The position numbers were made by a program, and so were the translations under genes. From contig NMRA01000545.1 of the NCBI GenBank assembly GCA_002633005.1, positions 36,654 to 91,750 of the forward strand: DNA of 55,097 bases, given 5' to 3'. The stretch is from Phoronis australis (Eukaryota > Phoronida > Phoronidae). Below the pieces are notes generated by a model. The model was not told the DNA's origin. It saw only the letters and a list, made by a program, of their open reading frames with translations, and made no database searches. Below are positions 46,560 through 55,097 of this stretch, piece by piece; within the stretch, counting starts at the first letter, position 1; every line of letters begins with the position of its first letter.

Positions 46560-48885
46560 GCGGTCGGAGCAATGGGCCCACATGCACGGCCTGCGCACGT
46601 CAGGTACAACGTGTATCAGACCGCCTGCAATTATTTTTTTATATACAGGTGTCCCGCATTTTGAGAACTCTACTGAATGACAAACATCAAACTGGTTGGC
46701 AAAATCTGTGGCCCCTGCTGTTGCCTCCCAGTTGGTAATATTAAATATGCATTCCAGCTGAGATTTGAACGACACAGACCACTATGGAGTAATCTTCTGT
46801 TGTGACAGCTTCTTTTGTTTGGGACTGGTCAACATAGTCTGATTGGTAATGATAGCACTACCTTCATTCGTGACTGTGTCAGCATACAGTGGGTTGATGT
46901 TCACATACCATTGATATAGAGATGGATTTGGTGTTATGTGACTGTGTATGGGTGAAGCAGGGCGGCCATTTTGTTGTGTGGATTTGAATGTTAATGGACC
47001 ATGCAAGTCAGTGAGCAAAAAGACTCAAACTTTGAAACCATTGGGTCAGTTTTTATGAAGTGGGTACCATGTTACTGTAAAAAAGTTTCACCTCATCAAA
47101 AATGCACTTTACTTTATAATCATGGTTAAAGTCAATTTTTTTTACTAAAAATGCATATCTCGCAAAAAAATAAAGGCAAGTAAATACTAAATTGTGCCTA
47201 GAAATTTATTCTCCTTTCAGAAAGCATAAACTTTGTAGGGGTTAGAGCTAACAGAATTTAAGATATTTGCACATATGTACAACCTGGTGAACAAGGTTCA
47301 CAGTTTCCTTAAAAGTTTTTCTTTTCAGTATAGCCAGCTATGAAAACAACAGTGGCTTACTTTGGAGGTTATAAGTCATATTGTAGTCCACAGAATCAAC
47401 TTCATGTTCAGTTAGTAAAGTGTGGTCCACACACAGACTTACCCTATAACAACTTGCACTAGAGCAACTAGTCCCACTTTACGTGGAGGGTCCACACACA
47501 TATCCAATAACTAGTACATTAGGCGCAAGTTGCCGCTGAAAATGAACAGCTGATGCAAATACAACTCTCAAAAGAAGGCCCATCTGTACGTAACCACAGC
47601 TGATAATTACTGCCGCTTAGTTGCCCCAGGTTTGCTGCCACACCCTACCTCGACAAGATGGAGTAAGTTGTTGCAAGTGGGGTAAATTGCACTAGTTTAA
47701 CTAAGGGTACAGGCATTGTTATAACAGCACTGTCTTGTTAAAGTCGAGGAACCACAAAATCTAAGGATTAAGCTACACTTGTTTTTTGTGCCACATCATC
47801 TATTTCTTTTAATTCTAAGAACCTGTTTCTTTAAAGAATAACGGGCATGGAACTGGTTCACAAAATCTGGGACCCCTATATTGAGTAACCATTGCTATAT
47901 TCTGACGCTCTAGACAGTATGCTTTTTCACTTAGTATGATACTCGAATGACTGAACCAAAGAGACACCGGTACTTTTCATTTGATAGAGCAAGTTTTTGT
48001 GTTAACAATGCTTAAACTGGTAAATCAAATTGCTACTTTCAATCCCTTCAAGCATTAAAAGCTTGCCTATAGTAAAAGTAGTGTACAGTTCCAAAACTAT
48101 AAAGCAGCACTTTTTGTGAATATATGACCCTAGTACCAACCATAACCTGAAGGTAATACCTGGTAGCAGACCCTACTTCAATTATGTCTCATTGAGCACC
48201 AAACTATTTTTCACGCTCTTGAGTTTCAGCAATAACTTCTCATATTGCTATATCACACGTCTAATCCCGACGTCTAATTCTCCTTAGATGACCAAGGAAG
48301 GTCGAAGTACAGAGAATAAATGCCGGCAATCGTTTTTAAAAAGTTGACTCCTTTTGGTGTTATGAGTATTGGACGTCTCCTGTTTGTATTAGACAGTGGA
48401 ATTTGACGAGTGGTTGTTGGTGAAACTTAAAAGTGTGGGAAATAGTTTGGCGTTCAATGAGAAGGTAACTCCTGAATAACTTTGCTTGTCCTTGTTGATG
48501 CATGGTTGTACTTTGCACGCTTCTACATTGCTAATATCTCGTACACCAGTTTTGAATCATTTCTCACGAATCATTTATGGCGAAGGACTTCGCCCGCCAT
48601 GTGTGGCAATTTTAAATGTACACTTCAATGTATCTTGCATGCTTAAAACAAAATACTTATCTTGATATTATTTGCCGTGATAAAACGATCTTAGAAACCA
48701 TCAGTGACTAAATAAACACTTCAGGGTTTTACAGGGCTAGCCAACATTAAAATAGCAAAGAACAAAATTCTGCCTTATTCGGTTATAATTCTGGCAAGAT
48801 CGGATAACTGCGATGTTTTCAAACTCCATAGTGATTTGGTTATGGGGCAAACATTGACAGCTAAACAGGATCTACATTGAAGTTT
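46560..48885. other. Intron/intergenic, one MITE copy
   Basis: No coding exon recognised. GGTCCACACACA occurs twice about 63 bases apart near 47424 and 47487. Confidence 0.35.
47812..47884. mobile_element. Fold-back MITE, family A copy 4
   Basis: Shares AAGAACC, GAATAACGGGC, GGAACTGGTTC and TGGGACCCCTATAT with copy 1 in the same order; internally deleted. Confidence 0.6.
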
Positions 48886-48888
48886 TTT

Positions 48889-48894
48889 TTTATT
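48889..48894 (-). terminator. Poly(A) signal of the LU-domain gene
   Basis: Minus-strand AATAAA about 92 bases past the TGA stop. Confidence 0.6.
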
Positions 48895-48985
48895 CTAAGC
48901 ATAAAATATAGCTACAATCCATCCACTTTAGTCACATTTCCATTCTGCCCTGTCTCAACCATTTTCAATTTGTGACCTTATGACC

Positions 48986-49222
48986 TCATACAGAAATTAG
49001 GGCACCCACTAAGAGAAGTGCAGATGTCAACCAGAACTTGGCAAAGTTTAAATGGCTGCCACCAGAGGGCCTGTCAATGTTGCAGTTGTCACTGTAACAA
49101 CATGATTTGAAAATGGTGGTAGCTCCCAGCTTCATCTTACTGCATGAGTCACCTCTTGGCATACAAGCACGTACCACTTGGCCATCCTCCCATGGCCTAT
49201 TGTCGTTACGGATTAGATAAGT
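48986..49222 (-). CDS. LU gene last exon
   Basis: Starts TYLIRNDNRPWEDGQVVRAC, holds six of the ten cysteines including the terminal CCYSDNCN, and ends with the GPI signal and TGA. Confidence 0.85.
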   Translation of the reverse strand, partial: TYLIRNDNRPWEDGQVVRACMPRGDSCSKMKLGATTIFKSCCYSDNCNIDRPSGGSHLNFAKFWLTSALLLVGALISV

Positions 49223-51554
49223 CTGGAATTATAGTAGCATTCGTTTGATCACCAGGTGGTATAGGATAAAATCTTTGCAATTTTGGGCAACATAATAACA
49301 AATAAAAGAGCACTTTTAGGCACCCACATATTAACATGTGGGTGCATAATACTGTCTGCTCGTCTGCTGCTGTTCCTACATTTGGATGGTTGTGAGATTT
49401 TGCAGACATGCCCTTATGGACGATACTGCTAGAGGGGGCATTTTTTGGTTTATCAAACCACTAACCGAATGATGCCGGAATTTTCCTTAGATAAGCCCAT
49501 GGACCTTTTTTCGGAAAATGAAAATTTTCGAGTGTTTCAGTAACACCAAATAAATGTCTGGACTTTTATTTAGAAAGGGGGAAGGCATGTAAACGGAAAG
49601 TCATAGCCTCGGCATGCGTGCACCCGTCCTAAAAATGGGGGGATGGAATATTTGAAAACATGGACCTTATACTAAGATTCAGAGATACGTTCAGAGCTAT
49701 GGATTGTGAACTCGTTCGAGGCCACTGAGTCCCTTCTGGGGGCAAGCATGCTCGGCTGAGATAAAAATATCCTTCATTTTTTTATCTAAAACTAAGTTAC
49801 TGTGCTTTTTAATTTTGAGTTGATAAATACATAGTTTGTCAGCACTGTTTTTATAAATGACGAATGCTCCACAAAACTGAATTTGTGGCTAAAAGTTGAT
49901 ACTGAGTGGGCTTTCAAGAGGAAATTTTCTGAATAAACGCCTCACTATCTGGACACTTGACACCAGAAGTCGTAACACCAAATAAATGCCCATGGGCACT
50001 TATTCGGCATAATTTTCCAACTAAATGCCCATGGGATTTTCATGGGGTGAGCTTATCTACGAAAAATCCTGGTACGAAAATTGGTATCAATGTGTTCTTA
50101 CTAGGACGAGGCCGGGATAGCTGACCATGGTTTTCTTACAGTTCCAACTTACTGTGGCAGTTCCTGTTAAACCATTTACAGGATTTTTGTGAAATTTTTC
50201 TGATTTGTTCCTATGTAGCTGAAAAAGGGGTGATGACGAGTTTCAAACTAATCCGCTGACCGTTGGCTGTCTTCTTACATTTATCTATGTATCTTTAGAG
50301 TTCTTTGATTTCTGAAATTCGCCAATGCATTTCTGTAACCCTGAAGGCGACAGTACCTTTCCATTTTGGGACAGATTTGACAATTTCTACTCTGCCTTAA
50401 AATTGGCTATCTTTAGTATTCTGAGTTGTCTGCCACTGACTGTACTTGTTCAACTTCTCAAAGGACTGTTATGATAATTGGCACAATGTGTGTGCTGGCA
50501 AGGGCACGACTAACGTGAGTTTTCAGATGAGTCCAACCACTGTGGTATCCTTTAGTGACTTTTTCAATTTGTGTCTTTATCTAGTTTTGGAAGTTTAACA
50601 AATGAGTTCCTCCTTGACAACAGATGGACAAATTAGACAGCCGCTTGCCTCCAAATGCAAATTTTTTTTCACCTTTGTAATTTTTGGAGGTCCGTGAGGA
50701 TCTTCATGAAATTTAGCAGATTACTTTCTATTTGGAGACAACGACGCCTTCTGAAGCATTCTGTGCCATCTGATGGTTTAATAAACACCCCTAAAAGCAT
50801 ACTATTTGCTGTGCAGTCTTGGACGCATTTCAATGCTCCATGTTGCTCTCGTACCGCATGCTACAAATGTGGACTCCTTAACCGTGAACTTAACGACTTC
50901 TGTACTACGGAATGCATTCCTTACATACAGAAAGGTTGGCACCTCTTGTTTTGTTACAATAAGTCAGTCTTGGACTTTCTTTTTGGCAGACAGATTTCAC
51001 CTCCTCATAAACAACGGGACATGATTGCTGGACATAGTTCAAATTTTACATCTGGTTTAGTTCACAAACAAAAAGATTTTTCAATCAACATACATCCAAC
51101 GTCTTACAATTGTGTCTGTTTTCACATAGTAACAATTTTAAGTCCAAGAATTGCGAATTACCATGCAGGCGTTACAGCTGGACGATTGGTAGCTTCTGTA
51201 GGGATAGCTCCAACAGGTGTCACTACGGTTCGCGTAGCCATTGCATATATAACAAGTAATGCCACCTCCTGGACTTGGAGTAGTGTAACTTTTTGTTGCC
51301 CACCAGACGTTTCTTGTAGTCCACCAGGTGTCAGATCTCTGTGTAGTGTAACTTTCTTCTGGTCCATGTGATGAGTAAGAGCAGGCTACAGCCACTAATG
51401 CTGAAAAAATAGCAGGAAATGACAACAGGACCGACACTCTTGGATTACACAGCAGCACTCGAATCTCGTATTTACCCACAATTCTGCAATTCAGTTTTAT
51501 AGACTTGTGGTTTTTGTGCTGTCTAGCACTTTTGTGGTCTTGTTTTCGCGCCAT
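48986..51554 (-). CDS. Ly6/uPAR (LU) domain GPI-anchored protein
   Basis: Two coding exons on the minus strand: 51554-51162 (boundary at its upstream end uncertain) and 49222-48986, joined in phase 0 by ATG/GTAATT and CCAG/ACTTAT. Together they give one complete LU three-finger domain with exactly ten cysteines: CYIC, DTC, SSCNAC, RAC, DSC, SCC and the signature SDNCN. After the domain comes a Ser/Gly spacer (RPSGGS) and a hydrophobic tail (FWLTSALLLVGALISV), a GPI-anchor signal. A hydrophobic signal-peptide-like run (VLLSFPAIFSALVAVACS) precedes a Ser/Thr/Trp linker. Such proteins act at the cell surface, often modulating receptors; the partner is unknown. The gene is antisense and downstream of WDR24 exon c, so may be nested in a WDR24 intron. 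Confidence 0.85.
49471..50076. mobile_element. MITE with inverted ends in LU gene intron
   Basis: Left GGAATTTTCCTTAGATAAGC and right (inverted) GGATTTTTCGTAGATAAGC with CCATGG just inside each. Internal repeats ACACCAAATAAATG(T/C)C at 49552 and 49976 and AAATGCCCATGG. Non-coding. Confidence 0.6.
50080..51161. other. LU gene intron, nothing else seen
   Basis: Plus-strand open frames (for example 50655-51371) overlap the antisense LU exon and have no recognisable domain, so I treat them as chance. Confidence 0.4.
51162..51554 (-). CDS. LU gene upstream exon
   Basis: In-frame ATG at 51554 gives a signal-like run after about 45 residues, which is late. A strong internal acceptor (GCTATTTTTTCAG) at 51401 suggests the exon may really be 51400-51162, with the signal peptide start on an unseen upstream exon. 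Encodes ITCYICNGYANRSDTC and four more linker Trp residues; ends at GTAATT. Confidence 0.65.
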
Positions 51555-51599
51555 TGGAGTTCCACATGTTCTTGTAGTATTCTCCACAAATTTTTCTCA

Positions 51600-52434
51600 G
51601 CTGCATTACTCTCTTTGCCTTTGGAATGCCGATGTCAAAATATAACTGCTATGCTGTGGGATACAACTGCGACAGGACAAAGTTGAAAAAAAAACTAACA
51701 AGTATTTGTGGGTGCATGATGTAAAGTTCTTCCCGATATCAATCAAGACAAGAAAATGCAGAGCTAGTGGATAAGACAAGTTAACTTTGAACTGAACAGA
51801 GTACCCTTTCTTGACGACGCCCTTTCAATATCGGCACTCTGGAATGGTTGAAATCAGGATATTTCCACAGCCATACACCTCGATGGTTTATGACATGACC
51901 TGCGAAAATGTGCCTGACATTCTAAAACAAGGCACGCGTTTTCTTACCTCTGCGGCAAATGAGAATTCTTTCGCTATATAATACCGGACGACCCTAGTGT
52001 ACATGCAAGCTGCCATGTAAAGCCAAAAAACCATACAATGACAATTCTCCAATTTGGAGCAGTCTCGTGGTTGTTTCTGGTATTCTTTTCAAAACTGAGT
52101 CTGTGGTGCAGTATTTTTTAGTTGTTTACAGTACACCTCAAGTTTTTAAAAATGAAATCCAACTGAATCTTGCAAAAATTATGCGACCAAGTTCAGACGC
52201 CCCTAGACCCGGGCACTGATATGAGAGGTTCGTCACAATTTGCCTAGAAGCTGCAAAGCACATCAAACATTCCAATATATTCCATCTTATTTCAAATAAA
52301 ATATTTCTTAGTTTGATATGTTTATTTGCATTGAGTTTTTGTTATACCACCTAACATGTATTTCAACAACAGCATAATACTAAACATGAGAATAGACATA
52401 TTCACAAGATAGTGTAGACTTAATTTTCACTTGA
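51600..52434. other. Intergenic, nothing recognised
   Basis: Should hold the LU gene promoter on the minus strand; no core element is convincing. Confidence 0.35.
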
Positions 52435-52750
52435 AGGCGAAGGCAACCTTTTTTCATGTCATTTTTAGCAAAAATAGGGTTCGTTGACTATCCCAGACAT
52501 TCATATTTTTCACTTATTAACAGCTTTTCGTAATTTAATTAATTGCTCGTCGTCTGCTCCGGAAGTGACGTTTTGGGAGGCATGAATTTCGCGCCAATTT
52601 CTTTTCATACAGTCTGACTGTGAGAGCAGAAGAGTCAGTCGTTGTTCTACCTCGGTTGTGATGAGTTCGGTCGTCGTTTGCTTTTGTTTGTGAGCCAGTC
52701 AACATGCCGCGCTGTTGCTGTCTACCGAGATGTACTCATTATCGTCTCAC
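52435..52750 (+). repeat. Left terminal inverted repeat of THAP transposon
   Basis: Matches 53392-53691 inverted, including CTTTTTTCAT near the tip, GGCGCGAA-type blocks, and the transposase start (ATGCCGCGCTGTTGCTG at 52704). Similarity stops right after the codons for CTHYRLT. Confidence 0.8.
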
Positions 52751-53063
52751 GTACAGAGGAAGAACTGTCCCACTTGCCCGAGTGTCCCGCGACACACTCC
52801 CAGTGGATGGTGACTTGAGCACCCAAACTGCTTACATCCGGCTGTGCGACTCCCTCGTCACACACGTGGCACCTTCTAAATAGCTCCAATACAAGTCCAC
52901 AATAAACTTATCAAACTTAGGCTCACCGATCTGTTCATTGGATGACGAACTGTCCTTTTCACTGGGTGTCAAACTGGGCCTGTATTCACTCCCACTACTC
53001 AACATCGCTGCAGGGCTGCTTACAGGTTCTGGGCTAGAGACTACAGCACACGGGGAATCACTG

Positions 53064-53438
53064 CTAGTTCCTGGAATTGCATGATATGGGGTACGTTCGG
53101 AGGCATGGGTGAAAGTAGATGAAGTGCCTCCAGTCACTGTTTATAGTGGCCACAGCTCGCAAGGCTTCTCGCTTCAAAAACGGTATGGAATCCTTCTTTA
53201 GGCGTTGTTTCGCAGGGACCTTCATCAATTCAACGTACATATCTCTGTCGTAATCTGACGGCTGAAAATGCTTGCCTTTGCTTTGTACGTTGCGTGGATG
53301 GGTAGCGCTGCGTTCTTCACACGAACGAGCTAGCCAAGTACGGCGAAGTGTGTCATCCTTCGGAAAGCGATGCAAGGTACCCAAAACGCGTGTGAGACGA
53401 TAATGAGTACATCCTGGTACGCAGCAACAGCGTGGCAT
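53064..53438 (-). CDS. THAP-domain protein, transposase N-terminal part
   Basis: Starts at MPRCCCVPGCTHYRL and follows the THAP plan: CxxxC pair, then LHRFPKDDTLRRTWL, a HFQPSDY block and the IPFL tail that corresponds to the conserved AVPTIF. THAP domains bind DNA through a C2CH zinc site. Here the third ligand, normally Cys three residues before the HF histidine, is Lys (SKGKHF), so zinc binding is probably damaged. The frame ends at 53064; an overlapping minus frame at 53137-52832 continues as a Ser/Pro-rich, then acidic, linker (SGSEYRPSLTPSEKDSSSSN), implying a lost splice site or frameshift. No catalytic domain follows. Confidence 0.8.
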   Translation of the reverse strand: MPRCCCVPGCTHYRLTRVLGTLHRFPKDDTLRRTWLARSCEERSATHPRNVQSKGKHFQPSDYDRDMYVELMKVPAKQRLKKDSIPFLKREALRAVATINSDWRHFIYFHPCLRTYPISCNSRN

Positions 53439-53691
53439 GTTGACTGACTCGTAAACAAAAGCGAACTTATCACATCCGAGGTAGAACAATGACTGACTTA
53501 ATAGCTCTCACAGTGTGACTGTATGGAAAGAAAGTGGCGCGAAATTCTTGCCTCCCAAAATGTCACTTCCAGAGTAGAGGACGAGAAATTAATTAAATTA
53601 CGAAAAAGCTGTAATTAAGTGAAAAATATGTCTGGGATAATCAACGGACCTTATTTTTGCTAAAAGTGATGAAAAAAGGTTTCCTTCACCT
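53392..53691 (-). repeat. Right terminal inverted repeat of THAP transposon
   Basis: Inverted partner of the left arm; includes the start codon at 53438. Ends AGGTGAAGGAAACC next to TTAA. Confidence 0.8.
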
Positions 53692-53699
53692 TTAATGTG

Positions 53700-54599
53700 T
53701 TTTTTAATTTGTGTTTGAATTTATTAAGAAAGAAACTCTTTGCCTTAGTTAAGTCACATCAACTTATTTCACATTTCCAATAATCTTAACATAATCCTTT
53801 GTTAAAAAATGCAGTGGAGCTGACATTCTGTGTTTGTAAGGATGGTGGTACCGTGCTTCTGCCAAAGTTGTTATATCAAAGTGCATTAATTAAAGACATC
53901 TATTTCAGTCTCCATTTTCTGATTATGGTGAATTGAACAATGGAACCTGCTGTTTAGATGGCGACGTCAAAATTTTGTGAGCATCTCAATGGAACATTGT
54001 CAGTTTTATGTCTGAAAACACATTTTTGGTAATATTATTGGATGGTATAGACTTTGACCAGATTTAAAAAACAATAAAATCTGTTGTATTTTTGTGATTT
54101 TATTGGAAATTATAGATAAATTCTTTTCATTACCTGCCACACATTTATTCGCTTAACCAGAAAAATACAATGTGAGGTAAGCTCTGACAGCAGTGCATTG
54201 GGCTATGTTTGCTGCTCATTAGCTTGTGATTTCGATTCCGTGTTAAGGCTGATCTCAGATAATGAGTGCAGTTTCCGGTCAGTGTAATTTGACGAGAAAT
54301 ACTTGCATCTACTTTACTGTCCAAAACAGCGAAAAAACATTAATTTATATTAATTTCGGTATTGGAACGCTTTTCAAAGTCTTTCAATAGTAGAAGTGTT
54401 GGTATTGTGAGTACTTTTGGCAATGTTACTGGTAATTAATTTGAAAATTCAAACTTCGGTTCCGACCCTTTATGTCGTCTGCTTGCCCAATAGCAGCAGT
54501 TTTTGATTTACGGTTCACATAGGCCTATTGAGAAAACTACGAAAGCGTGTTTATAAATCAACATTCTCAAGTGAGCAGTTCTTCTGGGAAGTAATGAGT
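53700..54599. other. Intergenic, nothing recognised
   Basis: No gene or repeat identified. Confidence 0.35.
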
Positions 54600-54615
54600 G
54601 GCCCTTAAAAGGGCC
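54600..54615 (-). promoter_or_regulatory. Histone-type mRNA 3' stem-loop (copy 1)
   Basis: Minus strand reads CAACGGCCCTTTTAAGGGCCACT, fitting the replication-dependent histone consensus (6-bp stem, TTTA loop, CAAC before). About 15 bases beyond it is a purine-rich AGAAGAA (54585-54579), in place for a U7 histone downstream element. No histone gene lies upstream on this strand. Confidence 0.75.
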
Positions 54616-54640
54616 GTTGGTTGTAGGTATAGCGTGAAAT

Positions 54641-54656
54641 GGTTCTTAAAAGAACC
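54641..54656 (-). promoter_or_regulatory. Histone-type mRNA 3' stem-loop (copy 2)
   Basis: Minus strand reads TCAACGGTTCTTTTAAGAACCATT: same loop and same CAAC lead as copy 1, but the stem is GGTTCT/AGAACC instead of GGCCCT/AGGGCC, a fully compensated change. No clear downstream element follows it. Confidence 0.65.
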
Positions 54657-54659
54657 GTT

Positions 54660-55097
54660 GAATAATTCAACATGAATCACACAGTACTGTTGCATCGTTC
54701 AGTTCTTGTTCCTGTATCCACAAATAATCCTGAACTGTAGGAAAAAATGACAAACAACACAACGAATCAAATTTCGAAAATCATCGCCTTCGTACGATTC
54801 CGTGTTGCTGTCACCAGACTGATGTTCTTCTCCAACGTCCATCGTAAAAAATCGACGTTGCAAGTGCTGGAAACTTGTCTACGCTCTCGTCCCTTGTTTC
54901 TAACCTTTAACCCATTTTTTAAAAAAGGGGTGTACTGTTTTTGTCTCATGTTGATAGTGCATAATCTATGGTTTTACAATGTATTAATCGTGTTAAATGC
55001 ATATATATGAACTGGTCTCACTGAGGTGCACAGCAAATAAATTAACTATAACAAATTAAAGTTTTGAAAATATAAAGAGCAGTAACAGACTCCCTAA
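54660..55097. other. Right edge, no histone or other gene found
   Basis: Searched on the minus strand for histone C-termini without success. Short open frames here have no family resemblance. Confidence 0.4.

Larger units (their letters stand above)
52435..53691 (-). mobile_element. THAP-domain DNA transposon, Kolobok-type, deleted
   Basis: A 1257-bp element with inverted arms of about 300-316 bp (52435-52750 and 53392-53691). Ends are AGGCGAAGGCAACC and AGGTGAAGGAAACC; flanks are TTGA (52431-52434) and TTAA (53692-53695), consistent with a mutated TTAA target duplication. It encodes the N-terminal THAP domain of a transposase but no catalytic core, so it is non-autonomous. TTAA duplication plus a THAP domain is the Kolobok pattern; P elements also carry THAP but have 8-bp duplications and short TIRs. 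Confidence 0.75.

Noticed and set aside
47400-47700. Possible MITE bounded by GTGGTCCACACACA
   Set aside because: The two copies are direct, not inverted, and no matching right end was found.
50655-51371. 238-codon plus-strand open frame
   Set aside because: It overlaps the well-supported antisense LU exon, shows no known domain or signal peptide, and has no clear start context; best explained as a shadow of that exon plus chance.
52435-53691. P-element assignment for the THAP transposon
   Set aside because: P elements have 31-bp TIRs and 8-bp target duplications; here the arms are about 300 bp and flanks are TTAA-like.
1-55097. CRISPR arrays, operons or other bacterial systems
   Set aside because: The tandem repeats here have no unique equal-length spacers, and genes have spliceosomal introns; the window is eukaryotic.

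Overview
This is animal (metazoan) nuclear DNA: A+T-rich, intron-rich with consensus GT-AG boundaries, one C2H2 zinc-finger gene, and many decayed transposons. The repeat complement (Penelope-like element pieces, CR1/Jockey-type LINE pieces, a THAP-domain DNA transposon, tRNA-derived SINE-like units, many MITEs) and the gene content suggest a marine invertebrate, possibly a non-vertebrate deuterostome. I cannot name the species from sequence alone.

Layout. 1-13.6 kb is mostly repeat wreckage: a Penelope-like RT remnant (minus), a LINE RT remnant (plus), an AT-rich degenerate array, several MITE-like elements, a second LINE remnant carrying two nested insertions, and a Penelope GIY-YIG endonuclease remnant. 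13.7-26.2 kb holds a seven-membrane-span gene orthologous to TPRA1 (GPR175) on the plus strand. Eight coding exons are resolved and all reading phases agree; the N-terminal exon was not found. Its 7.4 kb fourth intron carries a large inverted-repeat-bounded insertion. Its third intron carries a 43-44 bp tandem array made from copies of the following exon's own 3' splice site. 32.6-35.0 kb is a minus-strand, single-coding-exon gene with 15 C2H2 fingers; a 21-bp minisatellite lies just upstream, in its 5'UTR intron. From 40.8 kb the plus strand carries the first recognisable exons of WDR24 (GATOR2 complex, amino-acid signalling to mTORC1), which continues beyond the window or beyond what I could detect. 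An antisense two-exon Ly6/uPAR (LU) GPI-anchored protein gene lies at 48.9-51.6 kb. At 52.4-53.7 kb is a compact THAP-domain DNA transposon with roughly 300 bp terminal inverted repeats and TTAA-like flanks (Kolobok-type). Near the right edge are two tandem histone-type 3' stem-loops with no histone gene beside them.

The four host genes are not an operon or pathway: TPRA1 and the zinc-finger gene converge, and the zinc-finger gene and WDR24 diverge. The most unusual items are the splice-acceptor array in TPRA1, the paired orphan histone stem-loops with compensated stems, the large insertion in TPRA1 intron 4, and the THAP element whose two arms both carry the transposase start codon.
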